13,071 bases of DNA from an uncultured Eubacteriales bacterium (GTDB taxonomy: Bacteria; Bacillota; Clostridia; Christensenellales; Aristaeellaceae): the NCBI GenBank assembly GCA_900553295.1, contig USCR01000057.1:1-13071 (forward strand). The letters run 5' to 3'. Below are positions 6,336 through 13,006 of this stretch, one piece after another; the stretch's first letter is position 1; every line of letters begins with the position of its first letter. Made by a program: the position numbers and the translations under genes. The notes beneath the pieces were generated by a model. That model was not told where the DNA came from. It saw only the letters and a list, made by a program, of their open reading frames with translations, and searched no databases.

Positions 6336-7090
6336 ACCAGCACCTCGTATTGCGCATCGCTTACCGGCTCCAGCCACTCATTGCGGCCGTTCACGCCGGG
6401 CACCTCCACCGCCAGATGGCTCATCCAGCTGTCCTTCGCTGCGCCATGCCAGTGCTTGACCCCCGCAGGGATGTTCACCACGTCGCCGGGTGTGAGCAGC
6501 TGCGCGGGCTTGCCCCACTCCTGATACCAGCCGCGCCCGGCCACGCATACAAGAATCTGCCCGCCGCCCTCATTGGCATGATGGATATGCCAGTTGTTGC
6601 GGCAGCCCGGTTCAAAGGTCACGTTGTAGATGCCTACCTGCGCGGTGGACAGCGGCGCAAGGTAGCTCTGCCCGGTGAAATACTGCGCGTAGCCGTCGTT
6701 AGGCGCGCCGATGGGGAACATCATCGAAGCCGCATGCGCCTGCATGGCGTCCTGCACTGGCGCAGCATCCCCCGTCCAGACCTCCTTGGCCATGTTGAAC
6801 GCTGCCCAGGCCTTGGGCCAGCCCGCATAGAAGGCCGCATGGGTCAGAATTTCCGCGATTTCCTCCTTGATGATGCCGTTTTGCCTGGCGGTGGTCAGGT
6901 GATAGCGGAAGGACGAATCCACCAGCCCCTGGGCCATCAGCGCCGTTACCGTGACCAGAGAGCGGTCGCGCAGCGAGAGCTTGTCCGTGCGGTTCCAGAC
7001 CTGCCCGAAGAGCACGTCGTCATTCAGCTCGGCAAATTTCGGGGCGAAGGCGCCCAGGGCGTCGCGTCCCGCGGTTTGTTTGACAGACAT
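6332..7090 (-). CDS. Carboxymuconolactone decarboxylase-cupin fusion protein
   Basis: A 252-residue cytosolic protein. The N-terminal CMD/AhpD-like domain (about 15-105) has TVTALMAQG and AEILTHAAFYAGWPKAWAAF. It lacks the CxxC of AhpD peroxidase partners, so thiol redox activity is unlikely. The C-terminal cupin_2 domain (about 145-235) has metal-ligand candidates H168 and H170 in WHIHH and H213/H215 in PAGVKHWHG. CMD-cupin fusions are common in gut anaerobes and their substrate is generally unknown. Start ATG 7090 is set by AAAGGAGAC (7097-7105); an in-frame ATG at 7123 lacks such a site. It follows the exported flavodoxin by 38 bases and overlaps the FMN reductase-like gene by four. The AdhR (MerR) aldehyde regulon of Bacillus subtilis also includes a CMD gene, which fits a role in reactive-carbonyl handling. 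Confidence 0.88.
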   Translation of the reverse strand: MSVKQTAGRDALGAFAPKFAELNDDVLFGQVWNRTDKLSLRDRSLVTVTALMAQGLVDSSFRYHLTTARQNGIIKEEIAEILTHAAFYAGWPKAWAAFNMAKEVWTGDAAPVQDAMQAHAASMMFPIGAPNDGYAQYFTGQSYLAPLSTAQVGIYNVTFEPGCRNNWHIHHANEGGGQILVCVAGRGWYQEWGKPAQLLTPGDVVNIPAGVKHWHGAAKDSWMSHLAVEVPGVNGRNEWLEPVSDAQYEVLV

Positions 7091-7128
7091 GGTTTTGTCT
7101 CCTTTCATCTCATCCGTTCGCAATGCGT

Positions 7129-7719
7129 TTACTCCGCCGTATAGGGGGCGATGCCTTTTTCCGCAAGCCAGGCTTCCATTTCTTCCGCCGTGGTGGAAGC
7201 GGAGAAGCGTGCGCCCTCGATCCAGTTGACCGTCCCATCGGTCAGCGCAGCGAGAATCTCGCCGGTCCGGCCATAGCCGCTGCTGGCGGAGGTACAGAAG
7301 GTGAGCACGGTCTTGCCGCTCAGGTCGTGGGCCTCCACGAAGGTCTCAATCAGCCGCGGCGCCTGTCCCCACCAGATGGGAAACGCCAGCACCACCGTAT
7401 CATACTGCGCCATGTTTTCAACCGTTGCGGCCAGAGCGGGGCGGCTGGTTTCATCGTTCATTTCCTGATTGGCGCGGCAGTCCGCGTCATTGTAGTTGAG
7501 GTCGGCATCGGTGTAGGGAATGGCAGGCTCAATGCGGAACAGGTCGGCGTTGAGGTACGCGGCCGCGTATTCCGCCAGCGGCCAGGTATTGCCCGTCGCT
7601 GAGAAGCAGGCGACCAGCACATTGGAGTCCGTGGGCGTAAAAGCGGGCGTCTCTTCCTCGGCACAGGCGAAGGAAAGGCTCATCATCAGGACCAAAGCAA
7701 GGATAAGCAGCTTTTTCAT
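7129..7719 (-). CDS. Exported flavodoxin
   Basis: A 196-residue flavodoxin with a clear signal peptide (MKKLLILALVLMMSLSFACA, cleavage after about residue 20, or a weak lipobox with C19). The mature part keeps the FMN phosphate loop FSATGNTWPLAE (39-50), the FPIWWGQAPRLIETF flavin-contact segment (113-127) and TSASSGYGRT (143-152). It is closely similar to the next gene upstream, a cytosolic flavodoxin, so the pair looks like a tandem duplication sorted to two compartments. AAAGGAGGAA precedes ATG 7719. Exported flavodoxins must acquire FMN outside the cytosol or bind another ligand; no flavin transferase is seen here. Function could be electron carriage on the outer face, but this is inference. 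Spacing is 30 bases from the upstream gene and 38 to the downstream one. Confidence 0.88.
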   Translation of the reverse strand: MKKLLILALVLMMSLSFACAEEETPAFTPTDSNVLVACFSATGNTWPLAEYAAAYLNADLFRIEPAIPYTDADLNYNDADCRANQEMNDETSRPALAATVENMAQYDTVVLAFPIWWGQAPRLIETFVEAHDLSGKTVLTFCTSASSGYGRTGEILAALTDGTVNWIEGARFSASTTAEEMEAWLAEKGIAPYTAE

Positions 7720-7749
7720 CTTGGTTTCCTCCTTTATTTTTTGGATGAT

Positions 7750-8235
7750 TCATTTTTTGCTTAGTTCAAGCGCATTCAACCAGTTGCGGATCGCGGCGAG
7801 GCTCGCGCCGCTGTCAAACCGTCTGCCGGGCAGAAAGACGGCCTTTGTGGGGCAGGATTTTTTTAGAATTTCCTCCGTACGCCCCATGCCGCTGCCGCCG
7901 GAGGTGGCAAAGGGCACGACGCGCTTGCCGGAAAAATCGCAGGAGGCCAAAAACGTTTCGATGATGCGCGGGGCCTGATACCACCAGATGGGGAAGCCGA
8001 CAAAGACGGTATCGTAGCGCGTCAGATCCGGCAACTCGCCTGCGATGCCCGGACGGCAGGCCGGATCTTTCATCTCCACGGAGGAACGGCTTTGATTGTC
8101 ATGCCAGTTGAGATCGGCGGCAGTATAGGGATGCTCGGGCCGGATCTCATAGAGATCAGCCTGGGCGGCGCGGGCGAGCGTTCCGGCCAGACGGGCGGTT
8201 TCTCCGGTAGCGGAGAAGTATGCAACAAGGATCAT
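7750..8235 (-). CDS. Cytosolic flavodoxin
   Basis: A 161-residue flavodoxin without a signal peptide. The N-terminal YFSATGETARLA (6-17) is the FMN phosphate-binding loop. GFPIWWYQAPRIIETF (80-95) and TSGGSGMGRTEEI (111-123) are the flavin-contact and C-terminal family segments. Its length is close to that of the mature exported flavodoxin that follows, and the two share many motif residues. AAAGGAGA lies upstream of ATG 8235. It is 23 bases after the cytosolic aldo-keto reductase. It probably carries one- or two-electron equivalents to a partner reductase in the cytosol; the partner is unknown. Confidence 0.93.
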   Translation of the reverse strand: MILVAYFSATGETARLAGTLARAAQADLYEIRPEHPYTAADLNWHDNQSRSSVEMKDPACRPGIAGELPDLTRYDTVFVGFPIWWYQAPRIIETFLASCDFSGKRVVPFATSGGSGMGRTEEILKKSCPTKAVFLPGRRFDSGASLAAIRNWLNALELSKK

Positions 8236-8258
8236 GAAAGTCTCTCCTTTCCTGGTTT

Positions 8259-9299
8259 TCAGACTTTGGGTGTGCTTTGGGACCAGACGCCGGGCCGGTC
8301 CGCCGCTTCCCGCGTGTTTTGCGCCATCACGCCTACCAGCGCATGGGGCGTATAACAGGCTTCCAGATAAGCAACTTCCTCCTCCGTAAGCGCCTGTTCC
8401 GTAGCGCGGGCCGCGCCTTCCACATGGCTGAGCTTGGTCGCTCCGGCCACGGGAATTGCCCCCTTATGGATCAGCCAGGCCAGCGCAATCTCCGTCATGC
8501 TGACGCCATGGAGCCGGGCCAGCTCCGCCACGCGCTCAATGATGCGGGCATCCTGTGCCGCGGTGGCATCATACTTGCCCTTGGCGTAGGCATCCTCCTC
8601 CAAACGCCTGGAGGTCTCCCCCGGCAGCTTTGACAGCCGCCCGCCGGCCAGCGCGCTGTAGGGCGTAACGGCAATGCCCTCCTCCCGGCAGTAGGGGATC
8701 ATCTCCCGTTCCTCTTCCCGGAAGATCAGGTTGTAATGTCCCTGCACGGAAATAAAGGGAGCAAAGCCCTCCCGGCGGGCCAGTTCATTGGCCTTGCACA
8801 GCTGCCAGGCGAAGCAGTTGGAGATGCCGATATAGCGTGCTTTACCCGCCTTGACGGCATTGTTCAGCCCCTCCATGATTTCGTAAAGCGGCGTTCGGTA
8901 GTCCCACATATGATAGATGTACAGGTCCACATGGTCCATGCCCAGGTTTTGCAGGCTTTTGTCCAGCATGCGCCGCACATGCTCCTGCCCGCTGATTCCG
9001 GCGTCGATCTCCTCCTGGGTGCGCACAGGAAACTTGGTGGCCACCACCACGTCCTCCCGGCGGGCAAAGTCCCTGAGAGCGCGGCCCAGATACTGCTCGC
9101 TGGTGCCGTTTTGATACACGATGGCCGTATCAAAGAAGTTGATGCCCAGTTCCAGGGCCCCGCGGATGATGGCCCGTGAGGATTCCTCATCCAGCGTCCA
9201 GCTGTGCTGCCCATGGGCGGCATCCCCAAACCCCATGCAGCCCAGGCATACACGGGACACATTCAGGCTGCTCTTTCCCAGTCTGGTATATTGCATCAT
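8259..9299 (-). CDS. Cytosolic aldo-keto reductase, Tas/YajO type
   Basis: A 346-residue aldo-keto reductase without signal peptide. The barrel N-terminus YTRLGKSSLNVSRVCLGCMG (4-23) is typical. The tetrad is D57 and Y62 (FDTAIVYQNGTSE), K89 (ATKF) and H130 (YIYHMWD). The C-terminal PVAGATKLSHVEGA is the usual cofactor-phosphate segment of this branch. It should reduce aldehydes or ketones with NADPH. Two adjacent ATGs exist (9299 and 9296); AAGGAG lies 5 or 8 bases upstream, so the second is equally possible and changes only one residue. It follows the MerR-type regulator by 29 bases. It belongs to a different subfamily from the exported aldo-keto reductase at the operon's end, so the two are not a recent duplication. 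Confidence 0.93.
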   Translation of the reverse strand: MMQYTRLGKSSLNVSRVCLGCMGFGDAAHGQHSWTLDEESSRAIIRGALELGINFFDTAIVYQNGTSEQYLGRALRDFARREDVVVATKFPVRTQEEIDAGISGQEHVRRMLDKSLQNLGMDHVDLYIYHMWDYRTPLYEIMEGLNNAVKAGKARYIGISNCFAWQLCKANELARREGFAPFISVQGHYNLIFREEEREMIPYCREEGIAVTPYSALAGGRLSKLPGETSRRLEEDAYAKGKYDATAAQDARIIERVAELARLHGVSMTEIALAWLIHKGAIPVAGATKLSHVEGAARATEQALTEEEVAYLEACYTPHALVGVMAQNTREAADRPGVWSQSTPKV

Positions 9300-9328
9300 A
9301 ATGGCTCCTTTCTTGGGATATCGCTTGC

Positions 9329-9688
9329 TTATGTACCGGAAGTGCGCATCCTGTAGCGCAGGTAATCCAGCCGCTGCAGCTGCTTTTCCTTCAGGTGGAT
9401 TTCGTTCAGGGCCGCATCCCGACGCTTTTCCAGCATGCGGATGCGTTCTTGGGTGGTATCGGTGCCCGAAAGCAGCAAGCGCATGTAGCCCTCAACCTCT
9501 TGTGCGCTGAAGCCCATATCATGCAGCGCCATGATCGTGCTTAGACGCTCCAGATCCTGATCGTCATACTGCCATTGGCCCATCACCTGCTTAACGGTAC
9601 TGCAAAGGCCCCAGCTTTCGTACTCATCCAGAATGTCCATGGGAATCAGGTAGTGTTGGCTTGCTTCTTCCTTGGTCATTTGCCTCAT
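9329..9688 (-). CDS. MerR-family transcriptional regulator
   Basis: A 119-residue regulator. The N-terminal winged helix-turn-helix is recognisable (EEASQHYLIPMDILDEYESWGL, then QWQYDDQDLERLSTIMALHDMGFSAQEVEGYMRLL) and is followed by a coiled-coil dimerisation helix (about 75-112). The usual GLL-P-R-NGYR wing is diverged (GLCSTVKQVMGQWQY). One cysteine, C29, lies in the domain and there is no metal-binding loop at the C-terminus. That places it with small MerR regulators of aldehyde or electrophile response (NmlR/AdhR-like) rather than with metal sensors. AGGAGAGGAG precedes ATG 9688. It is the first gene of the eight-gene operon, so autoregulation of the whole set is likely. Operator candidates are listed separately. 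Confidence 0.85.
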   Translation of the reverse strand: MRQMTKEEASQHYLIPMDILDEYESWGLCSTVKQVMGQWQYDDQDLERLSTIMALHDMGFSAQEVEGYMRLLLSGTDTTQERIRMLEKRRDAALNEIHLKEKQLQRLDYLRYRMRTSGT

Positions 9689-9775
9689 GGCTCCTCTCCT
9701 TGCGTCCCTTTGGGATCAGGCGTACGCTTTTGCAGCAACTTTGCCGCCTTGCGTATTGCACCTGTTCAGATGCCC

Positions 9776-9793
9776 GGAAGGTTTCGGCCTTCC
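9776..9793. promoter_or_regulatory. GGAAGG-N6-CCTTCC dyad upstream of merR
   Basis: A perfect six-base inverted repeat separated by six bases lies in the 180-bp gap between the first LysR gene and merR. On the minus strand it is preceded by TTGGAA, which could be a -35. A -10 19-20 bases further on is poor (TCTGAA). MerR-type operators commonly sit in such an over-long spacer. It could equally be an RNA hairpin in the operon leader. Confidence 0.3.
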
Positions 9794-9802
9794 AAGCCGC
9801 CT

Positions 9803-9832
9803 AAAAAAGGGATGTCCCTTTGAGGACATCCC
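9803..9832 (-). terminator. Intrinsic terminator after the first LysR gene
   Basis: On the minus strand a 9-bp stem (GGGATGTCC / GGACATCCC, 9832-9824 with 9817-9809) and six-base loop are followed directly by TTTTTT (9808-9803). It begins about 35 bases past the LysR stop codon and separates the LysR genes from the merR operon. Confidence 0.85.
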
Positions 9833-9833
9833 C

Positions 9834-9863
9834 ATTGTATCGCAGCTCCCTCTTCCATGTCTA
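9834..9863 (-). promoter_or_regulatory. Candidate sigma-A promoter of merR operon
   Basis: On the minus strand TAGACA (9863-9858), an 18-base spacer and TACAAT (9839-9834) match the consensus at five of six positions each. A start site would fall near 9827, inside the 5' arm of the adjacent terminator. Such transcripts would lack half of that arm and should escape the terminator, while read-through from the LysR gene would be stopped. The leader to merR would be about 139 bases. Confidence 0.4.
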
Positions 9864-9867
9864 ATAC

Positions 9868-10758
9868 CTATTCCATATGTTCCAAAATGCCTGATAGGCA
9901 TTTCTTTGCATGCGCAATCAGAGCGCTGACCGCGGGGAAGGCAACCTGATGCTTCTTCCAGACCAGCACCGATCCAAAGGCCAGGGGCGGATGCAGCGGC
10001 ACAAAGCGCAGGCCTGGATACTGGCAGTCCAGACGGATGCACAGCGCGTCGCCAAAGCCGTTTCTGACCAGCATGGCCACGTTGTATAAAAGGTTGTAAC
10101 GAACGGAAATGTCCAGCTTTTGAAATTCATCGCCAAACCAGTTGGCCAGCTCGTGCTGAACCATCTCCCTGCCGGAGATCATCAGCGGCCGTCCTACCAG
10201 ATTCTCCGGCCGCACGAACGGCAACCGCCCCAGGGGGGAATCCTCCTGCGTCAGCACGCCCCATTCTTCTCGTACCGGCACGCGGATAAACTCGTATCGA
10301 GATATATCCACCGGTTCGGGAAATAATCCGATATCCAGCGTGCCGTTTTCGATGCGCTCCTTGATGTGATCGGCATTTCCGCTGTAAAAGCGGTAGCGCA
10401 CCCTGGGATAGCGCTGGCGAAAGGAAGAAAGGACCTCCGCCAGCACCGACACGCTGCGCGTTTCACCGCTGCCGATGGCAATTTCACCCGTGAGCTCCTC
10501 GTCTTTGTGAGCAAAATCCTTTTCGGTGCGTTCCGTGAGCTCCACGATTTCCTGCGCCCTGCGCCGGAGAAGCAGACCATCCTGCGTTAAGACGATGCGG
10601 TGGTTGCTTCGTTCAAACAGCTTTGTGCCCAGCTCCTCCTCCAGTTCCTTGATCTGGCGGGACAGGGTGGGCTGCGTTACATGCAGAAGCTGGGCTGCAC
10701 GGGTAATATTTTCCTCTCTGGCAATCATCAAAAAGTATTTTAATATGCGCAGTTCCAT
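9868..10758 (-). CDS. LysR-family transcriptional regulator
   Basis: A 296-residue intact LysR-type regulator. The N-terminal helix-turn-helix spans about 1-60 (ENITRAAQLLHVTQPTLSRQIKELEEELGTKLFER). The linker helix is near 65-88, and the two-lobed effector-binding domain extends from about 90 to the end, with the family-typical start GEIAIGSGE. The effector cannot be read from the sequence. ATG 10758 has AAAAGGAGGG upstream, and length is normal. It lies 96 bases after the tandem paralogue and no convincing promoter is seen between them, so both may share the upstream promoter. Both point the same way as the merR operon and not away from it, as many LysR genes do. Its likely targets are the neighbouring redox genes, which is inference. 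Confidence 0.93.
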   Translation of the reverse strand: MELRILKYFLMIAREENITRAAQLLHVTQPTLSRQIKELEEELGTKLFERSNHRIVLTQDGLLLRRRAQEIVELTERTEKDFAHKDEELTGEIAIGSGETRSVSVLAEVLSSFRQRYPRVRYRFYSGNADHIKERIENGTLDIGLFPEPVDISRYEFIRVPVREEWGVLTQEDSPLGRLPFVRPENLVGRPLMISGREMVQHELANWFGDEFQKLDISVRYNLLYNVAMLVRNGFGDALCIRLDCQYPGLRFVPLHPPLAFGSVLVWKKHQVAFPAVSALIAHAKKCLSGILEHME

Positions 10759-10854
10759 GGTCTCCCTCCTTTTGGGGGCGAATCAGGCATAAGAGAGAAA
10801 ACAGCCTGCCGGGATTTTGCAGCAGCGATCCTGTCAGACGATTTCAGCATGGCC

Positions 10855-11736
10855 TCAAGCTGTGGTTAAAAAGTCTTTGAGAAACGCGATAAATGTTGTG
10901 GCGGCCAGCGAAAAGGGCTGTTGACGCCGCCAGGCCAGGACGCTGGTCGTCCATAATGCCGGAGACAGCGGACGAAATGCCATTTTCGTTTCATCCAACA
11001 GAGGCAGCGACCCGTGAATCACAATGGCATACCCCAGCCCCTGCCTGACCATCAGGGAGGAGTTGGTGCTCAGATTGCTGGTGAAACAGATGTTCAGCCG
11101 TGAATAGGCGCTGCCAAACCAGTTGGCCAACTCGCTTTGTACGCTGAGGCGCCTGGGCAGAATCAGCGGCAGCGCCGACAGCTCTTCAGCCGTCAGGCAT
11201 TTGCGGCCTGCCAGCGCATCGTCGGGACGCATGAGCACACCCCATTCTTCCCGTCCGGGAAGGCGAATGTAATCATATTTATCCATATCGACGGGTTCCA
11301 GCAGCAGTCCCACATCGATGAGACCCTTGTCCATCTGCTCCTTGACAACGTCGGCATTGGCCGTCAGCAAATCGAACGCAACCAGTGGATATTGCGCATG
11401 AAAAGCCTCACAGCACCGGGCAAGTACCGTGCCGGCCGCGAGTTCGCCACTTCCGATGCTGATGCGGCCCTCCAGCCTTTCGTTTTGACTTACGAATTCC
11501 TGCTCGGTATCGGCCAGGGCCACCAGTTCTTCCGCGCGGCGCAGCAGCAGCGAGCCTTCGTTGGTCAAGGCAATTTTCCTTGCTCCCCGCTCCATGAGCT
11601 TTACGCCCGGTTCCTACTCCAGCATGGACAGCTGGCGGGACAAGGTTGGCTGCGTAATATGCAGCACTTTCGCCGCACGGGTAATGTTCTCCTCCCGAAC
11701 GACGGTCAGAAAATAACGAAGAACACGAAGCTCCAT
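10855..11736 (-). pseudogene. LysR-family regulator with in-frame amber stop
   Basis: Translation from ATG 11736 gives a normal LysR helix-turn-helix (ENITRAAKVLHITQPTLSRQ) up to E40. A TAG then stands at codon 41 (11616-11614), where relatives have Glu or Gln in the LEEE segment. The same frame continues without interruption to 10855, giving 293 sense codons in all, normal for the family. GAG or CAG to TAG is a single-base change. Restart at ATG 11595 would give 246 residues with the effector domain but no recognition helix, and no good ribosome site precedes it. The effector domain clearly resembles that of the adjacent LysR gene (shared REEWGVL and SELANWFG or HELANWFG), so the two are tandem paralogues. 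The promoter and ribosome site upstream are intact, so the lesion may be recent or a sequencing error. Confidence 0.85.
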
Positions 11737-11768
11737 CCGCTTCCTCCCCCCTTGTCATCCTATCTGCG

Positions 11769-11797
11769 ATGATAGCAGGAGCCCGTTCGTTCGTCAA
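11769..11797 (-). promoter_or_regulatory. Sigma-A promoter of the LysR pair
   Basis: On the minus strand TTGACG (11797-11792), a 17-base spacer and TATCAT (11774-11769) are near consensus. An extended -10 TG lies two bases before TATCAT. The start would be near 11762, giving a leader of about 26 bases that contains GGGAGGAAG before ATG 11736. This is the best promoter match I found in the window. Confidence 0.7.
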
Positions 11798-12078
11798 TAT
11801 TGATATGAAAAGCGCAGCTTTTGGCGGGGGATGGCGAGGCATATGCTGCACGCCGATAAACCGGCGCGCAGGCCGGGTAACGACCGCAGGCTTATTGCGG
11901 CCCTATGGCAAAGCCATGGTTCCAGCAGGCTGCCATAGAGCTCACGCCCGCTGTCATTGCGGACGGTCAGGGGCGGCATGGCCTTTAACTGCTCCGCCTC
12001 CGGGGTATCATACAGCACTGTGTCAATCGTAACTTTGCAAAAAAGTTGCCTCATCATCCCTGGTATTTCGCAAGCCAT
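11794..12078 (-). pseudogene. Decayed cyclophilin-like fold protein fragment
   Basis: The frame gives 94 residues. Only about residues 13-55 look like a protein family: KVTIDTVLYDTPEAEQLKAM, then PLTV and GRELYGSL. These recall the N-terminal half of bacterial cyclophilin-like fold proteins (YDNPxAxxLxxxLPLTxxxxDYxGxEYYG). The usual two to three residues between KVTI and LYD are missing, and after EPW the frame becomes Arg/Leu/Cys-rich with no match to the second half of the family. No good ribosome site precedes ATG 12078. Genes of this family often travel with flavodoxin and aldo-keto reductase genes, which supports a former link to region 2. I therefore call it a remnant. The whole 11737-12235 interval holds otherwise only the LysR promoter and a terminator. 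Confidence 0.4.
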
Positions 12079-12192
12079 AAGGAGGCAGCATCAGAAATTT
12101 GTTGCCAAATTCCAAGACAGGTAAAACAGAGGAGGAAGCAATGGCCTCTCCCGGAAGGGAACTGTGCAAACCTGTGGATAAACATACAAACA

Positions 12193-12224
12193 GGGCCGGA
12201 CGCGAAAAATTCAGCGTCCGGCCC
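12193..12224 (-). terminator. Hairpin terminator after PsbP-like gene
   Basis: An 11-bp perfect GC-rich stem (12193-12203 with 12214-12224) encloses a 10-base loop that can pair internally. It lies 12 bases past the stop of the leftward gene at 12236. On the minus strand it is followed by TGTTTGTATGTTT, a broken U-rich tract, so termination is likely but perhaps not fully efficient. Confidence 0.7.
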
Positions 12225-12235
12225 CAAGAGGTCCG

Positions 12236-13006
12236 TTAATACATGGTTTTCATGCTGCCACGGATTTCGCCAAAGACATCGATGAAATCTTCGCGGAAGC
12301 CGGCGGGGAAGAGAATTTCCAGACCGTAGAGCGTGCGGTCGATGCACACGTACTGGATACGGCCTCCGATTTCCACCCCATCGGTACGGGTGGCGGTGTA
12401 GTTGGCATAGACGCCAAGGCTGCCCATCATGTAACGGGTGGCGGTATAGCTGGGCTTAAAGGAAGAGATATCGCTGGCGCCGCCGATGATATCCAGCCGC
12501 TCCTTGACCAGCGATTCCAGATCGCTCTGATTGTAGTTGGAGGTCACGGTCTGGGCAGTGATGGTGATCACGCACTGCTGTCCATCCTTGATCTGGGATT
12601 CCGGCTCGCGCAGGATAAAGGTCTGCGCCTGGCTTTCATCCACAAGCCAACCTGCGGGAGCCTTGAAGCTCACGCCCACGGAAGCCGCGCTGTAATCGCC
12701 GTAGGTAAAGCTGAGCGAGGGACGCGGGGTGGGGGTGGGCATATCAATGGGGTCCAGCGGGATGGGGGTGCTGCCCGCATAGGGGTAGACCGTGCCCGTC
12801 GGCTCCGGAACATAAAGATCACTGCCGTCGTCCAACTCCGGGTCAATGTAGTTTTCCTCGTTCAGGGCGTCCTGCTCGGTAAAGCTGTTCTCCAGCGCCA
12901 CATCATAAGGGTTCGTATCAAAGATGCTCTGAGGGGCAGAGGCATCCGCCGTTCCGGCTCCGCTGGCGGCATCCGCCGTAGACGGATCGGTTTCGGTCTC
13001 CAGCAC
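12236..13006 (-). CDS. Hypothetical protein with PsbP-like C-terminal domain
   Basis: I do not recognise the gene itself. From GTG 13006 it gives 256 residues: an acidic, Ala/Ser/Thr-rich, low-complexity N-terminal half (1-85), a short Pro/Thr linker (PIPLDPIDMPTPTPRPS, about 81-97) and a folded C-terminal domain (about 105-256). That domain starts with VGVSFKAPAGWLVDES and ends with a RGSMKTM segment, the pattern of PsbP/Mog1-like domains in Gram-positive lipoproteins and exported proteins. The linker and composition suggest an extracytoplasmic protein, yet no signal or membrane segment is present after 13006. GGAG lies 6 bases before GTG 13006, so that start is possible. Alternatively the real N-terminus, with a membrane anchor, lies beyond the right edge and the frame is broken at TAG 13037-13039. 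Confidence 0.6.
   Translation of the reverse strand: MLETETDPSTADAASGAGTADASAPQSIFDTNPYDVALENSFTEQDALNEENYIDPELDDGSDLYVPEPTGTVYPYAGSTPIPLDPIDMPTPTPRPSLSFTYGDYSAASVGVSFKAPAGWLVDESQAQTFILREPESQIKDGQQCVITITAQTVTSNYNQSDLESLVKERLDIIGGASDISSFKPSYTATRYMMGSLGVYANYTATRTDGVEIGGRIQYVCIDRTLYGLEILFPAGFREDFIDVFGEIRGSMKTMY

Noticed and set aside
10759..10854. Independent promoter for the intact LysR gene
   Set aside because: CTGACA and TTGAGG occur, but neither has an acceptable -10 at 16-19 bases. Shared transcription from the upstream promoter is more likely.
11614..11616. TAG codons at 11616 and 13039 as evidence of amber reassignment or pyrrolysine
   Set aside because: Only two cases, one at an uncertain gene edge. 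No pyrrolysine genes are present, and single mutations explain both.
12173..12181. Perfect DnaA box (TTATCCACA on the minus strand)
   Set aside because: It is a single box with no AT-rich unwinding region, no further boxes and no dnaA/dnaN neighbours, so an origin is not supported.
12141..12239. A 32-codon rightward frame with GAGGAGG five bases before its ATG
   Set aside because: The frame runs through the terminator hairpin of the leftward gene, has no family resemblance, and no promoter is evident. A good ribosome site alone does not support a gene.
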